Source: Simiduia aestuariiviva (GTDB lineage Bacteria; Pseudomonadota; Gammaproteobacteria; Pseudomonadales; Cellvibrionaceae). From it: DNA of 64,000 bases. The stretch covers positions 594,900-658,899 of the forward strand of contig NZ_JACHXZ010000001.1 in the NCBI RefSeq assembly GCF_014192475.1, read 5' to 3'. Shown piece after piece: positions 45,641 to 55,137 of this stretch. The notes beneath the pieces were generated by a model. That model did not search any database. It was given only the letters and a program-made list of their open reading frames with translations, and was not told where the DNA came from. Within the stretch, counting starts at the first letter, position 1; the number at the start of each line of letters is the position of its first letter. The position numbers were made by a program, and so were the translations under genes.

Positions 45641-47413
45641 CTACTTTTGCGCTTCTATCCAGCGCAACATTTTATTTTCTAGCATGCTTAAGGGAAGGGC
45701 GCCGTCACTTAAGAGTGCATCATGGAAGGCGCGAATATCGAAGGATTTACCCAGTCGCCGTTCGGCCTGCGCGCGCAATTCGCGAATCTTTATCTCGCCC
45801 ATCTTGTACGACAACGCCTGTCCGGGCCAGGAGATGTAGCGGTCAACTTCGGCGCGCACGTTGTCTTTGGAGAGCGATGTGTTATCGGCTAAAAAGTCCA
45901 GCGCACGCTGGCGGCTCCAGCCTTGGGAGTGGATGCCGGTATCGATAACCAAGCGACAGGCGCGCCACATCTCGTAGCTCAGGCGGCCAAAATTCTCGTA
46001 GGGCGTTTGGTACATATCCATTTCGATACCGAGGCGCTCAGCATAGAGACCCCAACCTTCGCCGAATGCACTCAGGTAAAGATTGCGTCGGAAGTTGGGC
46101 ACATTCTCTAGCTCCTGCGATAGCGCGCCTTGTAGATGATGGCCGGGCACTGCTTCGTGCAGCGTTAGTGCAGACAGCTCGTACAAGGGGCGCTGGTCTA
46201 GGTTGTGGGTGTTGAGCCAATAGGCGCCGCCGCGCACGCCGCCGATGGCTGCGGGGTTGTATGAGGCGGTGGTGTAATTGGGTGCAATTTCTTCGGGCAC
46301 GGGTACGATGCCATAGGGCATGCGCGGTAAGCGGTTGAAAAATGCGGGCAGCTTATAGTCGGCACGCTTGGCGATGTAGGCGGCTTCTTTCAGCAGCGCC
46401 TCGGGCGTTTCTGCGTAAAACTGAGGGTCGGTGCGCAGGAAGTGTGTGAAGGCATTAAAGTCACCAGTGAAACCGGACTCTTTAATCAGCGCCTGCATTT
46501 CGGCTTTAATGCGCTTAACCTCTGCCAGACCAATTTGATGTATTTTCTCGGGCGCCATGTCCAAGGTGACGTAGGTGCGAATGGCGTGGCGGTAGTAGTC
46601 TTTGCCACCCGGTAATTGCTCTGCACCTAGACTGTCGGTGGCCGCAGCCAGATAGTCGCCCTCCATGAATTCAGCCACTCGCGCAAAGGCCGGCATGGCC
46701 ACGTCGGCGATGGCTTGCGCGCCTTCAGCTTGTAGTTTTTGTTGGGTGGCTGCACTTAAACTGCTGGGCAATTCGGTGAAGGGTTTGTACAGGCTGCTGT
46801 TTTTTGGATCGGCATAGACTTGTGCGCGCACCGTTGGCGCAATACCTTGGACGACGATTTTTGGCAACACAAAACCACTGGCTATGCCCGCGCGCATATT
46901 GGCGAGGTGTTCATCAAAATAGCGACCAAAGTCGCGAATGCGGGCAATGTAGTCGCGGTAGTCTTGCTCGGTGCGCATGGCCAAACCGCTGCTGGCCTCG
47001 AGCGCTTCTGCGTAAAAGCTGTAAAAAGTATTGAGTGGAATGCGATCTAAAAATAATTCATTGGCCTCAATACTGTTTTGCAGTACCCAGCTCAGTAATT
47101 GACGATTGACGGCGGCCTGTTTAGAGAGTGATTTTTCGTCAAGCGCTGTTAAACGCGATAATAATTTTCGTTCGGATTTCAATCGGCGCTCGCGATCCGA
47201 CGCGGTGACACCCGGTAGTCGATCGTTGTAACCCGCGATCCCCATGCGGCCCGCCATAATCGGGTTTTCAGTGAGACTGTATTGCCAGTGATCCTCAATG
47301 ATTATTGCTAGCGCTTCGTCGCCCGATGTGCTGGCCTGCGTCGCGCTGAATGAGAGCAGAAAGCTGAGTAACAGACCGATCGACAAAGTACGGCGATGAA
47401 ATAACGTGTGCAT
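45641..47413 (-). CDS. DUF885 family exported hydrolase/peptidase
   Basis: A 590-residue exported protein with a leader of about 27 residues (RTLSIGLLLSFLLSFSATQA). The putative zinc motif is LTLHEAVPGHHLQ (HEXXXGHH-like, as in the DUF885/M3-like group), with an acidic region ESSGLAMRTEQDYRDY earlier and SAFGEGWGLYAERLG after it. Peptidase activity on peptides or amino-acyl compounds is inferred. The ATG at 47413 is preceded by GGAG; the open frame to 47452 has none. Confidence 0.85.
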   Translation of the reverse strand: MHTLFHRRTLSIGLLLSFLLSFSATQASTSGDEALAIIIEDHWQYSLTENPIMAGRMGIAGYNDRLPGVTASDRERRLKSERKLLSRLTALDEKSLSKQAAVNRQLLSWVLQNSIEANELFLDRIPLNTFYSFYAEALEASSGLAMRTEQDYRDYIARIRDFGRYFDEHLANMRAGIASGFVLPKIVVQGIAPTVRAQVYADPKNSSLYKPFTELPSSLSAATQQKLQAEGAQAIADVAMPAFARVAEFMEGDYLAAATDSLGAEQLPGGKDYYRHAIRTYVTLDMAPEKIHQIGLAEVKRIKAEMQALIKESGFTGDFNAFTHFLRTDPQFYAETPEALLKEAAYIAKRADYKLPAFFNRLPRMPYGIVPVPEEIAPNYTTASYNPAAIGGVRGGAYWLNTHNLDQRPLYELSALTLHEAVPGHHLQGALSQELENVPNFRRNLYLSAFGEGWGLYAERLGIEMDMYQTPYENFGRLSYEMWRACRLVIDTGIHSQGWSRQRALDFLADNTSLSKDNVRAEVDRYISWPGQALSYKMGEIKIRELRAQAERRLGKSFDIRAFHDALLSDGALPLSMLENKMLRWIEAQK

Positions 47414-47490
47414 GGGTGGACTCCAAAATATGCCAAGCCGGCACCATAGCACGGCGTGCGAGCAAGTTGAATCCAGTGAACGCGCTCGCG

Positions 47491-48222
47491 CTATAGCATG
47501 GCTTTAAGCAGCAACAAACCGCCTGAAGCTACGAGTAATACACGGCAAAACCTCATGAACGCAGCGTCATTGATGCGCAAAGCAATGCGTTTGCCAATCC
47601 AAATACCCAGCATCGCCATGGGCAGCATGGCCAGCGACAAGGTTAGGGTTTCTAAATGCCATTGACCGAGCCAAGCGTAGGGAATCACTTTTATGGCGTT
47701 GAGTACCGCAAAGAAAATGCTGGCGGTTGCCAACCACTGCAATTTGGGCAGTGCGCGCCCCAGCAAATAAATATTCAGGGGTGGCCCGCCGGCGTGAATG
47801 AGCGTGGAGCTTGTGCCTGCTATTGCCCCCCAAAGCCACGCCGCGCCTTTTAGGCGCGCAAACCACTGCGCGAGTGGTGCCCACAAGCCAAAGAGTATGC
47901 ACAGTGCGGCCAATATCAGTTGTAAAGTGGCATCCGACAATTTGCCCATGCCCAAGGATCCCAGCGCAATGCCCACGGCCGCTGCGGGCAGTAGCGCGCG
48001 CACGCTTTGCCAATGGGTTTCGCGATAGTAGTAGTGAATGGCTTTGGCATCCATGACTAACAGCACGGGCAGCATCAGTGCGGCAGCTTGCGGCAATGGC
48101 ATGATCAAGGCGAGCAACGGTACCGCCACGACGCCCGCACCACCGGCAAAGCCCGATTTAGAAATGCCCGTTAGAATGACGCCCACGCTGCCGAGTAGCC
48201 AAAATACTGGATCGTAAATCAC
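47491..48222 (-). CDS. TauE/SafE family sulfite/sulfonate exporter
   Basis: A 243-residue inner-membrane protein with seven to eight helices. The family duplications GISKSGFAGGAGVVAVPLLA and GAIAGTSSTLIHAGGPPLNIYLL mark the two halves. The exported anion is not determined. It lies 77 bp upstream of the DUF885 gene start and runs in the same direction; no sulfur genes are nearby. Confidence 0.85.
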   Translation of the reverse strand: MIYDPVFWLLGSVGVILTGISKSGFAGGAGVVAVPLLALIMPLPQAAALMLPVLLVMDAKAIHYYYRETHWQSVRALLPAAAVGIALGSLGMGKLSDATLQLILAALCILFGLWAPLAQWFARLKGAAWLWGAIAGTSSTLIHAGGPPLNIYLLGRALPKLQWLATASIFFAVLNAIKVIPYAWLGQWHLETLTLSLAMLPMAMLGIWIGKRIALRINDAAFMRFCRVLLVASGGLLLLKAML

Positions 48223-48317
48223 GTAAACCTCGCACCGAGTGATGGGGCGACTAGAGTGCTGGAAAGGGCGGGGTGCTGCAAATCTACTTGCCTTGTTTTA
48301 AACAAAGGGTGCTTCAA

Positions 48318-49280
48318 TCAGCGCTGGCTGTGACCCTTCTGGTCGATAAAAGTGGCGTCGGCCGCGCCCATGAGGTCTGCCACATCCTGGTAAGTTTCTG
48401 GGTTATAGCTGAGTCGGTAAACGCTAAAGCGGATATCGTAACCCCGGAGTTCTTGCGCGTTGTATTGGGTCAGGGCTTTCTTGAAGCGATCGAGGCCAAT
48501 GGCGGCGCCGGCATCATTGGCGTCGGTCAAGAGCACGCCAAATTTGTCGCCACCGAAGCGCGCAAAAATATCCGATTCGCGAAATACTTCTCGCATTAGC
48601 GTGGCGAAGGCGACCAGTGCATGATCACCCTCAGCGTGGCCAAAATTGCTGTTGATGGGATTGACGCCATTGAGGTCAAACAGCAGCAAGGTGGCGGGAT
48701 TATCTTTGCGTTTGCATTGGCTCAACACGTGTGCGGCCAGTGCTGTGAAGCCGCGTCGATTTGAGATTTGAGTCAACGCATCCACGGTATTGGTTGCGCA
48801 GGATTCTAGCTCTTGCGCTGCCATGGCTGCCAAATCGCGCAACAGCGTTAGATCGTCATCGCTAAAATTGCGCGGGCGCTGATCCATGACACACAGGGTT
48901 CCCAGACCGCTGCTGCCCTGAATGTTGAGTGGGCAGCCAGCGTAGAATTGGATGGCACTGGCGCCGGTTACGAGGGGGTTATCGTGAAAACGTTCATCTT
49001 CGCAGGCGTTGGGGATGAGCAGAATGTCGTCGCCCATAATGGCGTGGCCACAAAACGAAATGTCGCGCGGGGTTTCACGAAGATCCCAGCCCTGCCTGGA
49101 TTTGAACCATTGTCGGTCGCAATCCACCAGACTGACCAGCGCGGTGGGCACATTAAACAGGCGCTTAGCCATGCGCGTGAGCCGGTCAAAGCGCTCCTCG
49201 GGGGCGGTATCGAGTAGATTGAGACCGCGCAGGCTCGCCAATCGTTCGGATTCGTCTGGGGGCGTGCCGGGCGCGATCAT
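48318..49280 (-). CDS. GAF-GGDEF protein with degenerate active site
   Basis: A 320-residue cytoplasmic protein: a GAF domain at about 10-165 (FNVPTALVSLVDCDRQWFKS, ISFCGHAIM, YAGCPLNIQGS) followed by a GGDEF domain. The active-site motif is GGDKF, with Glu replaced by Lys. The metal and GTP residues are also changed (FDLNGVNPINSNFGHAEGD instead of DxDxFKxIND). The inhibitory RxxD (RESD) five residues before the motif is intact. It is therefore probably a c-di-GMP or GTP receptor, not an enzyme. RBS AGGA supports the start. Confidence 0.8.
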   Translation of the reverse strand: MIAPGTPPDESERLASLRGLNLLDTAPEERFDRLTRMAKRLFNVPTALVSLVDCDRQWFKSRQGWDLRETPRDISFCGHAIMGDDILLIPNACEDERFHDNPLVTGASAIQFYAGCPLNIQGSSGLGTLCVMDQRPRNFSDDDLTLLRDLAAMAAQELESCATNTVDALTQISNRRGFTALAAHVLSQCKRKDNPATLLLFDLNGVNPINSNFGHAEGDHALVAFATLMREVFRESDIFARFGGDKFGVLLTDANDAGAAIGLDRFKKALTQYNAQELRGYDIRFSVYRLSYNPETYQDVADLMGAADATFIDQKGHSQR

Positions 49281-49374
49281 GCTGGGTTCCTATGCCGGTT
49301 GAACGGGGCGCTGAGTGTTCTCTAAGTCAGCCATAGGAATTGAGCATAGCCAAGATGGCGGCGGCTGCTCGGCC

Positions 49375-50733
49375 CTAAAACAGCGAATGGCTCCCGCTCA
49401 GCACGAGTTGGGCAAACCCCAAATAGATAATGACACCGGTGGCATCCACGATGGTGGTCACCAAGGGGCCCGACGCGGTGGCCGGATCCAACTTGATCTT
49501 GGATAAAACAAAGGGCAGACACAGGCCAATCAGCGAGCCAGTGAGTACCACGCAGACCATGGCCGCGGCGACGATGACGGCCACCTCTGGCCCACCGCGC
49601 AACCAGCCGAGTGCCGATACCGCCAGCGCCAGGGTCAGCCCCAGCGCGCCTGCCACGATGATCTCCCGGCCCAGTAATCCCAGCCAGTCGCGCATCTGCA
49701 CTTCACCGGTGGCGAGCGCGCGAATCATCAAGGCCGCCGCCTGCGAGCCGGCGTTGCCGCCACTGCCAACCAGCAAGGGCAGAAAAAAGACCAAGGCCAC
49801 TTGCTGGGCAATGATGTCTTCAAAAAAGGCGATGCCGGCGCCGGAAAACAGCGCGCCAAACACCAGCATTAGCAACCAGCCAATGCGCTTGAGGTAAAGC
49901 TGCCCCAAGCCGATGTTTTTAAAGGATGAACCCAATGCCGCCACCGACGCACTCTTTTGCGCATCCTCCGTGGCTTCTTCCACAAAGGCATCCATGGCGT
50001 CATCGTAGGTAATGATGCCCACCAGCTTTTGCTCGGCGTCTAACACCGGTACTGCGAGCAAGTCGTAGTGGCGCACAATTTCCGCCACTTTCTCTTGGTC
50101 TTCGTCCACCGCCACGCTCACGACATCGGTGAGCATGAGCTCGGCGATGGTGGCGTCCGGGCGCGCGAGAATCAGTTGTTTCAGTGACAGGGTGCCGCGC
50201 AGCGTGCGGTCTTTGTCCACCACATACACCTGGTAGATGGTCTCTTTGTCGGGTGCCTCTAAGCGAATGCGCAGCAGCGCTTTTTTGACGGTCCAGTGGG
50301 CGCGCAGGGTGGCGTAATCCGAGGTCATCAGGGCGCCGGCGGTCTTTTCCGGGTAGCTGGCAAGCCGGCGCACATCCTCGCGTTCGGCTTGCGCCAGGCC
50401 CGGTAGAACGGCGTGGCGCTGCTCCTCGGTCAGGCGGTTGAACAAATCCGCGCGCTCGTCAGACTCCATTTGGGAAAAGAGTGCCGCTAAATCATTGCGA
50501 GGCATCACCGCCGCAATCATCGCTTGGCGCTCTTCCGACATATAGGAAAACGCCTCGGCGTGGTCGTGCAGGGTCAGTAAGTCCAGCAGCACAGCTGCCT
50601 CTTTGGGGCTGAAATCCATCATGGCATCGGACAAATCCGCGATATGGCGATGTGCCAGCAGAGCCCGCAATTGGTGCTTGTCGGGCTCTGCCACTAGGTT
50701 GACAAGGTGCGTGCGAAGTTCGGCCTGATCCAT
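49375..50733 (-). CDS. mgtE: magnesium transporter MgtE
   Basis: Mg2+ channel of 452 residues. The N-terminal helical MgtE_N domain (about 30-130) holds the Mg-sensing acidic surface. A CBS pair follows (TSDYATLRAHWTVKKALLRI, LVGIITYDDAMDAFVEEATED). Five membrane helices carry the pore words FFLPLLVGSGGNAGSQAAALM and LPFVLSKIKLDPATASGPL. The ATG at 50733 with GGAA upstream is preferred over the open frame to 50811. It is divergent from the giant kinase gene. Confidence 0.92.
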   Translation of the reverse strand: MDQAELRTHLVNLVAEPDKHQLRALLAHRHIADLSDAMMDFSPKEAAVLLDLLTLHDHAEAFSYMSEERQAMIAAVMPRNDLAALFSQMESDERADLFNRLTEEQRHAVLPGLAQAEREDVRRLASYPEKTAGALMTSDYATLRAHWTVKKALLRIRLEAPDKETIYQVYVVDKDRTLRGTLSLKQLILARPDATIAELMLTDVVSVAVDEDQEKVAEIVRHYDLLAVPVLDAEQKLVGIITYDDAMDAFVEEATEDAQKSASVAALGSSFKNIGLGQLYLKRIGWLLMLVFGALFSGAGIAFFEDIIAQQVALVFFLPLLVGSGGNAGSQAAALMIRALATGEVQMRDWLGLLGREIIVAGALGLTLALAVSALGWLRGGPEVAVIVAAAMVCVVLTGSLIGLCLPFVLSKIKLDPATASGPLVTTIVDATGVIIYLGFAQLVLSGSHSLF

Positions 50734-50859
50734 GGGGTTTCCTGCTCGGGTGGTGGCGAGATTGTAGGAACACTGGCCATGAGTTACAACGACCGGCCGA
50801 AATTCAGTCACCGGCTATACTGGATTGATCACAATCGATCCAATTGCTCGGAGTTCGCT

Positions 50860-53800
50860 TTGCGTCTGGCCCGACTCACATCTTCAGCACTGCCATTAAT
50901 GTGGGTGCTCATTCTAGTGCTGGGGCTGGGGCTGGGGCTGAGCGCGGGCGCCATCTATTTAGACCGGCTTAACAGCGAGCGCTACTTGCAAGAGCAGCGC
51001 GCATTGGTGTTGCTGCAAGCCTCCACCTTGCGCGCCCAGATCGAGGGTAATATCAATAGCAATATTCAATCGGTGTTGGGCTTGGCCGCGGTCATTGCGG
51101 CGGAGCCAGACATAAACCAAGAAAAGTTTGCCCGTTACGCCGCCAAAATATTCGCCGGCCGCAATCAATTGCGCAATTTGGGCGGCGCGCCCGATATGGT
51201 GATGCAGCTGATGTATCCCATGGCCGGAAATGAAGGTGCTATTGGCCTTAACCTCGCCGCCAATGCTGCACAAAAGCAAGCCGCGCTGCGCGCGCGCGAA
51301 ACCGGAGCCATTGTGGTGGCAGGACCGGTCAACCTAGTGCAGGGCGGTCAGGCATTTATTGGGCGCATTCCCGTATTTGTGGGTGATGACAATGCGTTCT
51401 GGGGCGCGATTTCTGCGGTGATCGATCTGGATCGCTTTTATCAAGCAAGCGGCGTTTACGATGCGCCGTTGCGCATCGCGCTCAGGGGTAAAGACGGTTT
51501 GGGTGCCGAGGGCGAGCTGTTTTATGGCGATCAAGCAACCTTTGAGAGCGCCCCTATTCTGTTAGATATTGGCCTTGCCACGGGCAGCTGGCAGCTAGCC
51601 GCAATGCCCATTGGTGGTTGGTCTGGATACGCGCCTAATCGCCATTGGTTGCGCGGGGCGTTGGTGTTACTGATCGCGCTGATTCTGGCGCCGCTCGGTT
51701 ATTCGGTGCTTTTACTGCGGCGGCGAATTGCAGAGCAGGCGCGGTTGCAGGGTTTATTCAGTCACTCGCCGGTGGGGTTAGCCCTGTGCGATGCCCGTGT
51801 TGGTAGGGTGATTGAACACAACGGCACCCTGCGAGCGCTCTTGGGTGAGGATGTGCGCGGACAACCTATTGAAGCCGTGTTGCAACCAAATCGCGAGTCG
51901 GCGAGCGCTTGGACGGACATTTTGGCAGGCGAATTGTCTGCCGTAGAAATGCGCGCGACCCTAGCGGATCAATCCGCCCAGCCACAATCATTGGTGGTGA
52001 AAGCGGTGCGGGTGTCGGGCGCGGGGTCGCAGCCCTATATCTGGGTCATGGTCGAGGATGTCACCGAGCGTGAGCGCACCTCAAGAGAACTTGAAGATAC
52101 CAACCGCCAACTGAGTTTAGTTGTCGACAGCACTGGTGTGGGCTTTTGGGATTGGCATATTTTTGCCAAAAAAATCATCGTCAATGACCGCTGGCAGCAG
52201 TTGCTGGGTTTGCAATTAAACGAAGACCACACCGTTAACGCGGAAGATTGGCAGCAATGGCTGCACCCGCAAGATAAACAACGAATCGAAGAGTTCCTCG
52301 CCAAAGCCGCGGTGCTAACCGCAGAAAACCTGACCCTAGATTTGCGCATGCGCCACGTTGATGGCCATTGGGTGTGGTTGCACTTTAGCGGTCGCGTGGT
52401 GCGTTGGATGGGCGCGAAAGCGACCCGCATGGTTGGCACGGCCTTGGATATTACTGCAAGCAAACGTGCAGCTCAAAAGTTGATCGAATCGCAGGAGCAG
52501 TTAAACAGCTTTTTCTCACTTTCTCCCGTGTTTATGGGAATTTCAAATGCCGAGGGTTATTTTGAAGTCGTAAATAATCACTTTGTCACCAAGTTGGGCT
52601 ACGATCAGGACGCCCTCAATAAAATGCGCATTTTGGAGCTTATCCACCCAGAGGATTTAGAGGCAACCAAAGCGGCCATGCGGCGTTTAGGTGCCGGTAA
52701 AGAATCGGTTGAATTTACGTCGCGACTAAGAGCTGCAAATGGTGAGTATTTGTCTTTGGTGTGGAGTACCCGTGCAGATCCCCTGCGCAATAAATTTTAT
52801 TCCACCGCCGTGGATATGTCTGAAACTTTGCGCGTCCAGCGGGCCGTCGAAAGGCAGCAGGATATGTTGGAGGCCATGAGCGAACAGGGGCGTATTGGCG
52901 CCTGGGAATACGACATTCCCAGTAAAAAATCTACCTGGTCGTTGATGGCCAAAGAGATCCACGGCGTGCCGCCGGATTTTGATCCAGTGGTAGAGGAGAC
53001 CATTAAGTTTTATCAAGCGGCGGGCAGCGCAGAACAAATGACTCAATGCTTGATGCAGGGTTTGAAGGAAGCCAAGCCTTGGCGTATTGAGTTGCCCATC
53101 GTAACCGCCGATGGTAAACATCGTTGGGTGGCAAGCACCGGCCGAACGCAAATGAAAAATGGCCGTAATGTTCGAATGTACGGATCCTTTCAAGATATTA
53201 CCGAGCGAAAGAATGCAGAACAGCAATTGCTTGCAGCAAAAGAAGAAGCTGAGCGAGCGGTTAAAGTAAAAGGCGAATTCTTGGCCATGATGAGCCATGA
53301 AATTCGAACGCCCCTGAATGGCGTTATGGGTATGCTCAATTTATTGAAGCGCACGCCCTTAAATGCCAATCAGTCGCACCATGTGGACATCGCGCAACGC
53401 AGTGCCATTACACTATTGAGCACCATCAACGACATTTTAGATTTTTCTAAAGTGGATGCCGGCAAGTTGGAGTTGGCGCCGCGTCTTTTTGATCTGCGAC
53501 AGTTGCTTGACGATGTGGTGCAAATACTCGCACTCTCCGCGCACGAAAAAGGTATTTATCTGGTGCTAGATCAATCACACATACCCAATGTGACGGTTGA
53601 GACAGATCCGGATCGGTTGCGACAAGTTTTAATTAATCTTATTAACAACGCCATAAAATTCACCGAGCAGGGGCAGGTTGTCGTGCGCGCTGAGCTCGAT
53701 GAATTGCGCCTCAGTGTGGCCATCATCGACACCGGCATTGGCATGGCTGAAGACACCCTAGCTGATTTATTTACGCCGTTTTCACAGGTGGACAGTTCTT

Positions 53801-55137
53801 CGACTCGTCGTTTCGAAGGCACTGGATTGGGGTTGGCGATCAGTCGCAAGCTCTGCCAATTATTGGGCGGCGATGTTGCCGTTGAATCTTCGCTGGGTGA
53901 GGGATCCACCTTTCGCTTCAATATTCAGCTCGCGGCGGTCACAGAAATACCCGGTCAGCGGTTGCCATGGCTGGGCGGTGCAAAGGTATTGGTGGCGTTG
54001 GAAAATAATCCGTCGCGGGCGGCGCTGTCACAGTTGTTACGCGCAACAGGGGCCGAAGTGTTTGAAGCCGATGGTTTGGAAGTGACCACAGAGTTACTGA
54101 CGCAGTGCGATTATCATTGGGTATTTATTGGGCGGGAATATTGTTTGGCGCAGGGCTTGAGCGCCGAACACCCCGGTTGGCAGCGCGAGCATCAACGCCG
54201 TGTGTTGGTACATGGACAGCAGGTCGATCCTGATCACCAGTACATGGCGCAATTGGGTTTCACGGATCGGGTGGCGGCGCCGGTGACTGAATCGCGGCTA
54301 GTCGCATTATTACGTGGCGAACAACAAGCGGAGTCAGTGGAGCCGGTCACTCAGGATTTGGCCAAGGGACAAAAGGTTTTACTGGTGGAAGACAACGCCA
54401 TCAATCGCGAAGTGGCCACCATGATGTTAGAGGACCTCGGTTGTCGCGTGTTGGCGGCTGAGACTGGCCGCAGTGCCTTGGCTGTGCTGAAGACCAACCA
54501 GGATATTGGCTTGGTGTTTATGGATTGTTTGATGCCTGAAATGGATGGGTTGGAGGCGACGCGACGAATCCGTCGCGGTGAGGCGGGTGTGCACGCACAG
54601 ACGTTAACCGTGGTTGCGCTGACCGCCAATGCAATGCGAGGCGATCGCGAGCGGTGCATGGCCGCGGGTATGAATGATTTTGTCAGCAAGCCCATCAACG
54701 AAAGTGACTTGGTGCTGGTGCTCAAGAAATGGTTGTCCATTGAGGCAAGCAGCAATCGTGCAATGGCTGCGTCGGCCGAAGAAGTGTGGGATGAAAAATT
54801 TGCGCGACAGGCAGTGCGCCAAAGAACAGACCGATTGCGCTGGCTGTTGGAGCGCTTCCTCGATAGCTATGCCGACGTCACGGAACGTTGCGCCAGCTTG
54901 TTGGTCGATGAAGATTATCCCGCCCTGCAACTATTGGTGCACACCGTAAAAGGTGCCGCGGGGCAGTTGGGCGGGCGAGAATTGCAGGCCTGCGCCGATC
55001 AACTGGAGCACTACGTTCGGCAATGCGACTCTGCAGGTATTGCGGTGAGTATGGGAAAATTGAAAGACGCTAACTCGCGGTTAGCGGCGCGCTTGAAACA
55101 GTTTTTGGCAGACACTGAAGACATCGAACAGCGCTAA
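50860..55137 (+). CDS. hybrid sensor histidine kinase: CHASE-PAS-HisKA-HATPase-REC-Hpt
   Basis: Large membrane hybrid kinase of 1425 residues. Order: membrane helix (about 10-33), periplasmic CHASE-like ligand domain, second helix (about 263-288), several PAS/PAC domains, HisKA with MMSHEIRTPLNGVMG (His813) and HATPase (GTGLGLAISRKL). A receiver-like region has lost its Asp (LGGAKVLVALENNPSRAAL). A true receiver follows, with VFMDCLMPEMDG (Asp1222), then an Hpt domain with VHTVKGAAGQ (His1361). This gives a complete intramolecular phosphorelay. The start is uncertain: TTG at 50860 has GGAG six bases upstream and a TATACT box lies at 50816. An ATG at 50779 has a weaker AGGA. The 3' end overlaps the LysR gene by four bases. 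Confidence 0.88.
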   Translation: MRLARLTSSALPLMWVLILVLGLGLGLSAGAIYLDRLNSERYLQEQRALVLLQASTLRAQIEGNINSNIQSVLGLAAVIAAEPDINQEKFARYAAKIFAGRNQLRNLGGAPDMVMQLMYPMAGNEGAIGLNLAANAAQKQAALRARETGAIVVAGPVNLVQGGQAFIGRIPVFVGDDNAFWGAISAVIDLDRFYQASGVYDAPLRIALRGKDGLGAEGELFYGDQATFESAPILLDIGLATGSWQLAAMPIGGWSGYAPNRHWLRGALVLLIALILAPLGYSVLLLRRRIAEQARLQGLFSHSPVGLALCDARVGRVIEHNGTLRALLGEDVRGQPIEAVLQPNRESASAWTDILAGELSAVEMRATLADQSAQPQSLVVKAVRVSGAGSQPYIWVMVEDVTERERTSRELEDTNRQLSLVVDSTGVGFWDWHIFAKKIIVNDRWQQLLGLQLNEDHTVNAEDWQQWLHPQDKQRIEEFLAKAAVLTAENLTLDLRMRHVDGHWVWLHFSGRVVRWMGAKATRMVGTALDITASKRAAQKLIESQEQLNSFFSLSPVFMGISNAEGYFEVVNNHFVTKLGYDQDALNKMRILELIHPEDLEATKAAMRRLGAGKESVEFTSRLRAANGEYLSLVWSTRADPLRNKFYSTAVDMSETLRVQRAVERQQDMLEAMSEQGRIGAWEYDIPSKKSTWSLMAKEIHGVPPDFDPVVEETIKFYQAAGSAEQMTQCLMQGLKEAKPWRIELPIVTADGKHRWVASTGRTQMKNGRNVRMYGSFQDITERKNAEQQLLAAKEEAERAVKVKGEFLAMMSHEIRTPLNGVMGMLNLLKRTPLNANQSHHVDIAQRSAITLLSTINDILDFSKVDAGKLELAPRLFDLRQLLDDVVQILALSAHEKGIYLVLDQSHIPNVTVETDPDRLRQVLINLINNAIKFTEQGQVVVRAELDELRLSVAIIDTGIGMAEDTLADLFTPFSQVDSSSTRRFEGTGLGLAISRKLCQLLGGDVAVESSLGEGSTFRFNIQLAAVTEIPGQRLPWLGGAKVLVALENNPSRAALSQLLRATGAEVFEADGLEVTTELLTQCDYHWVFIGREYCLAQGLSAEHPGWQREHQRRVLVHGQQVDPDHQYMAQLGFTDRVAAPVTESRLVALLRGEQQAESVEPVTQDLAKGQKVLLVEDNAINREVATMMLEDLGCRVLAAETGRSALAVLKTNQDIGLVFMDCLMPEMDGLEATRRIRRGEAGVHAQTLTVVALTANAMRGDRERCMAAGMNDFVSKPINESDLVLVLKKWLSIEASSNRAMAASAEEVWDEKFARQAVRQRTDRLRWLLERFLDSYADVTERCASLLVDEDYPALQLLVHTVKGAAGQLGGRELQACADQLEHYVRQCDSAGIAVSMGKLKDANSRLAARLKQFLADTEDIEQR

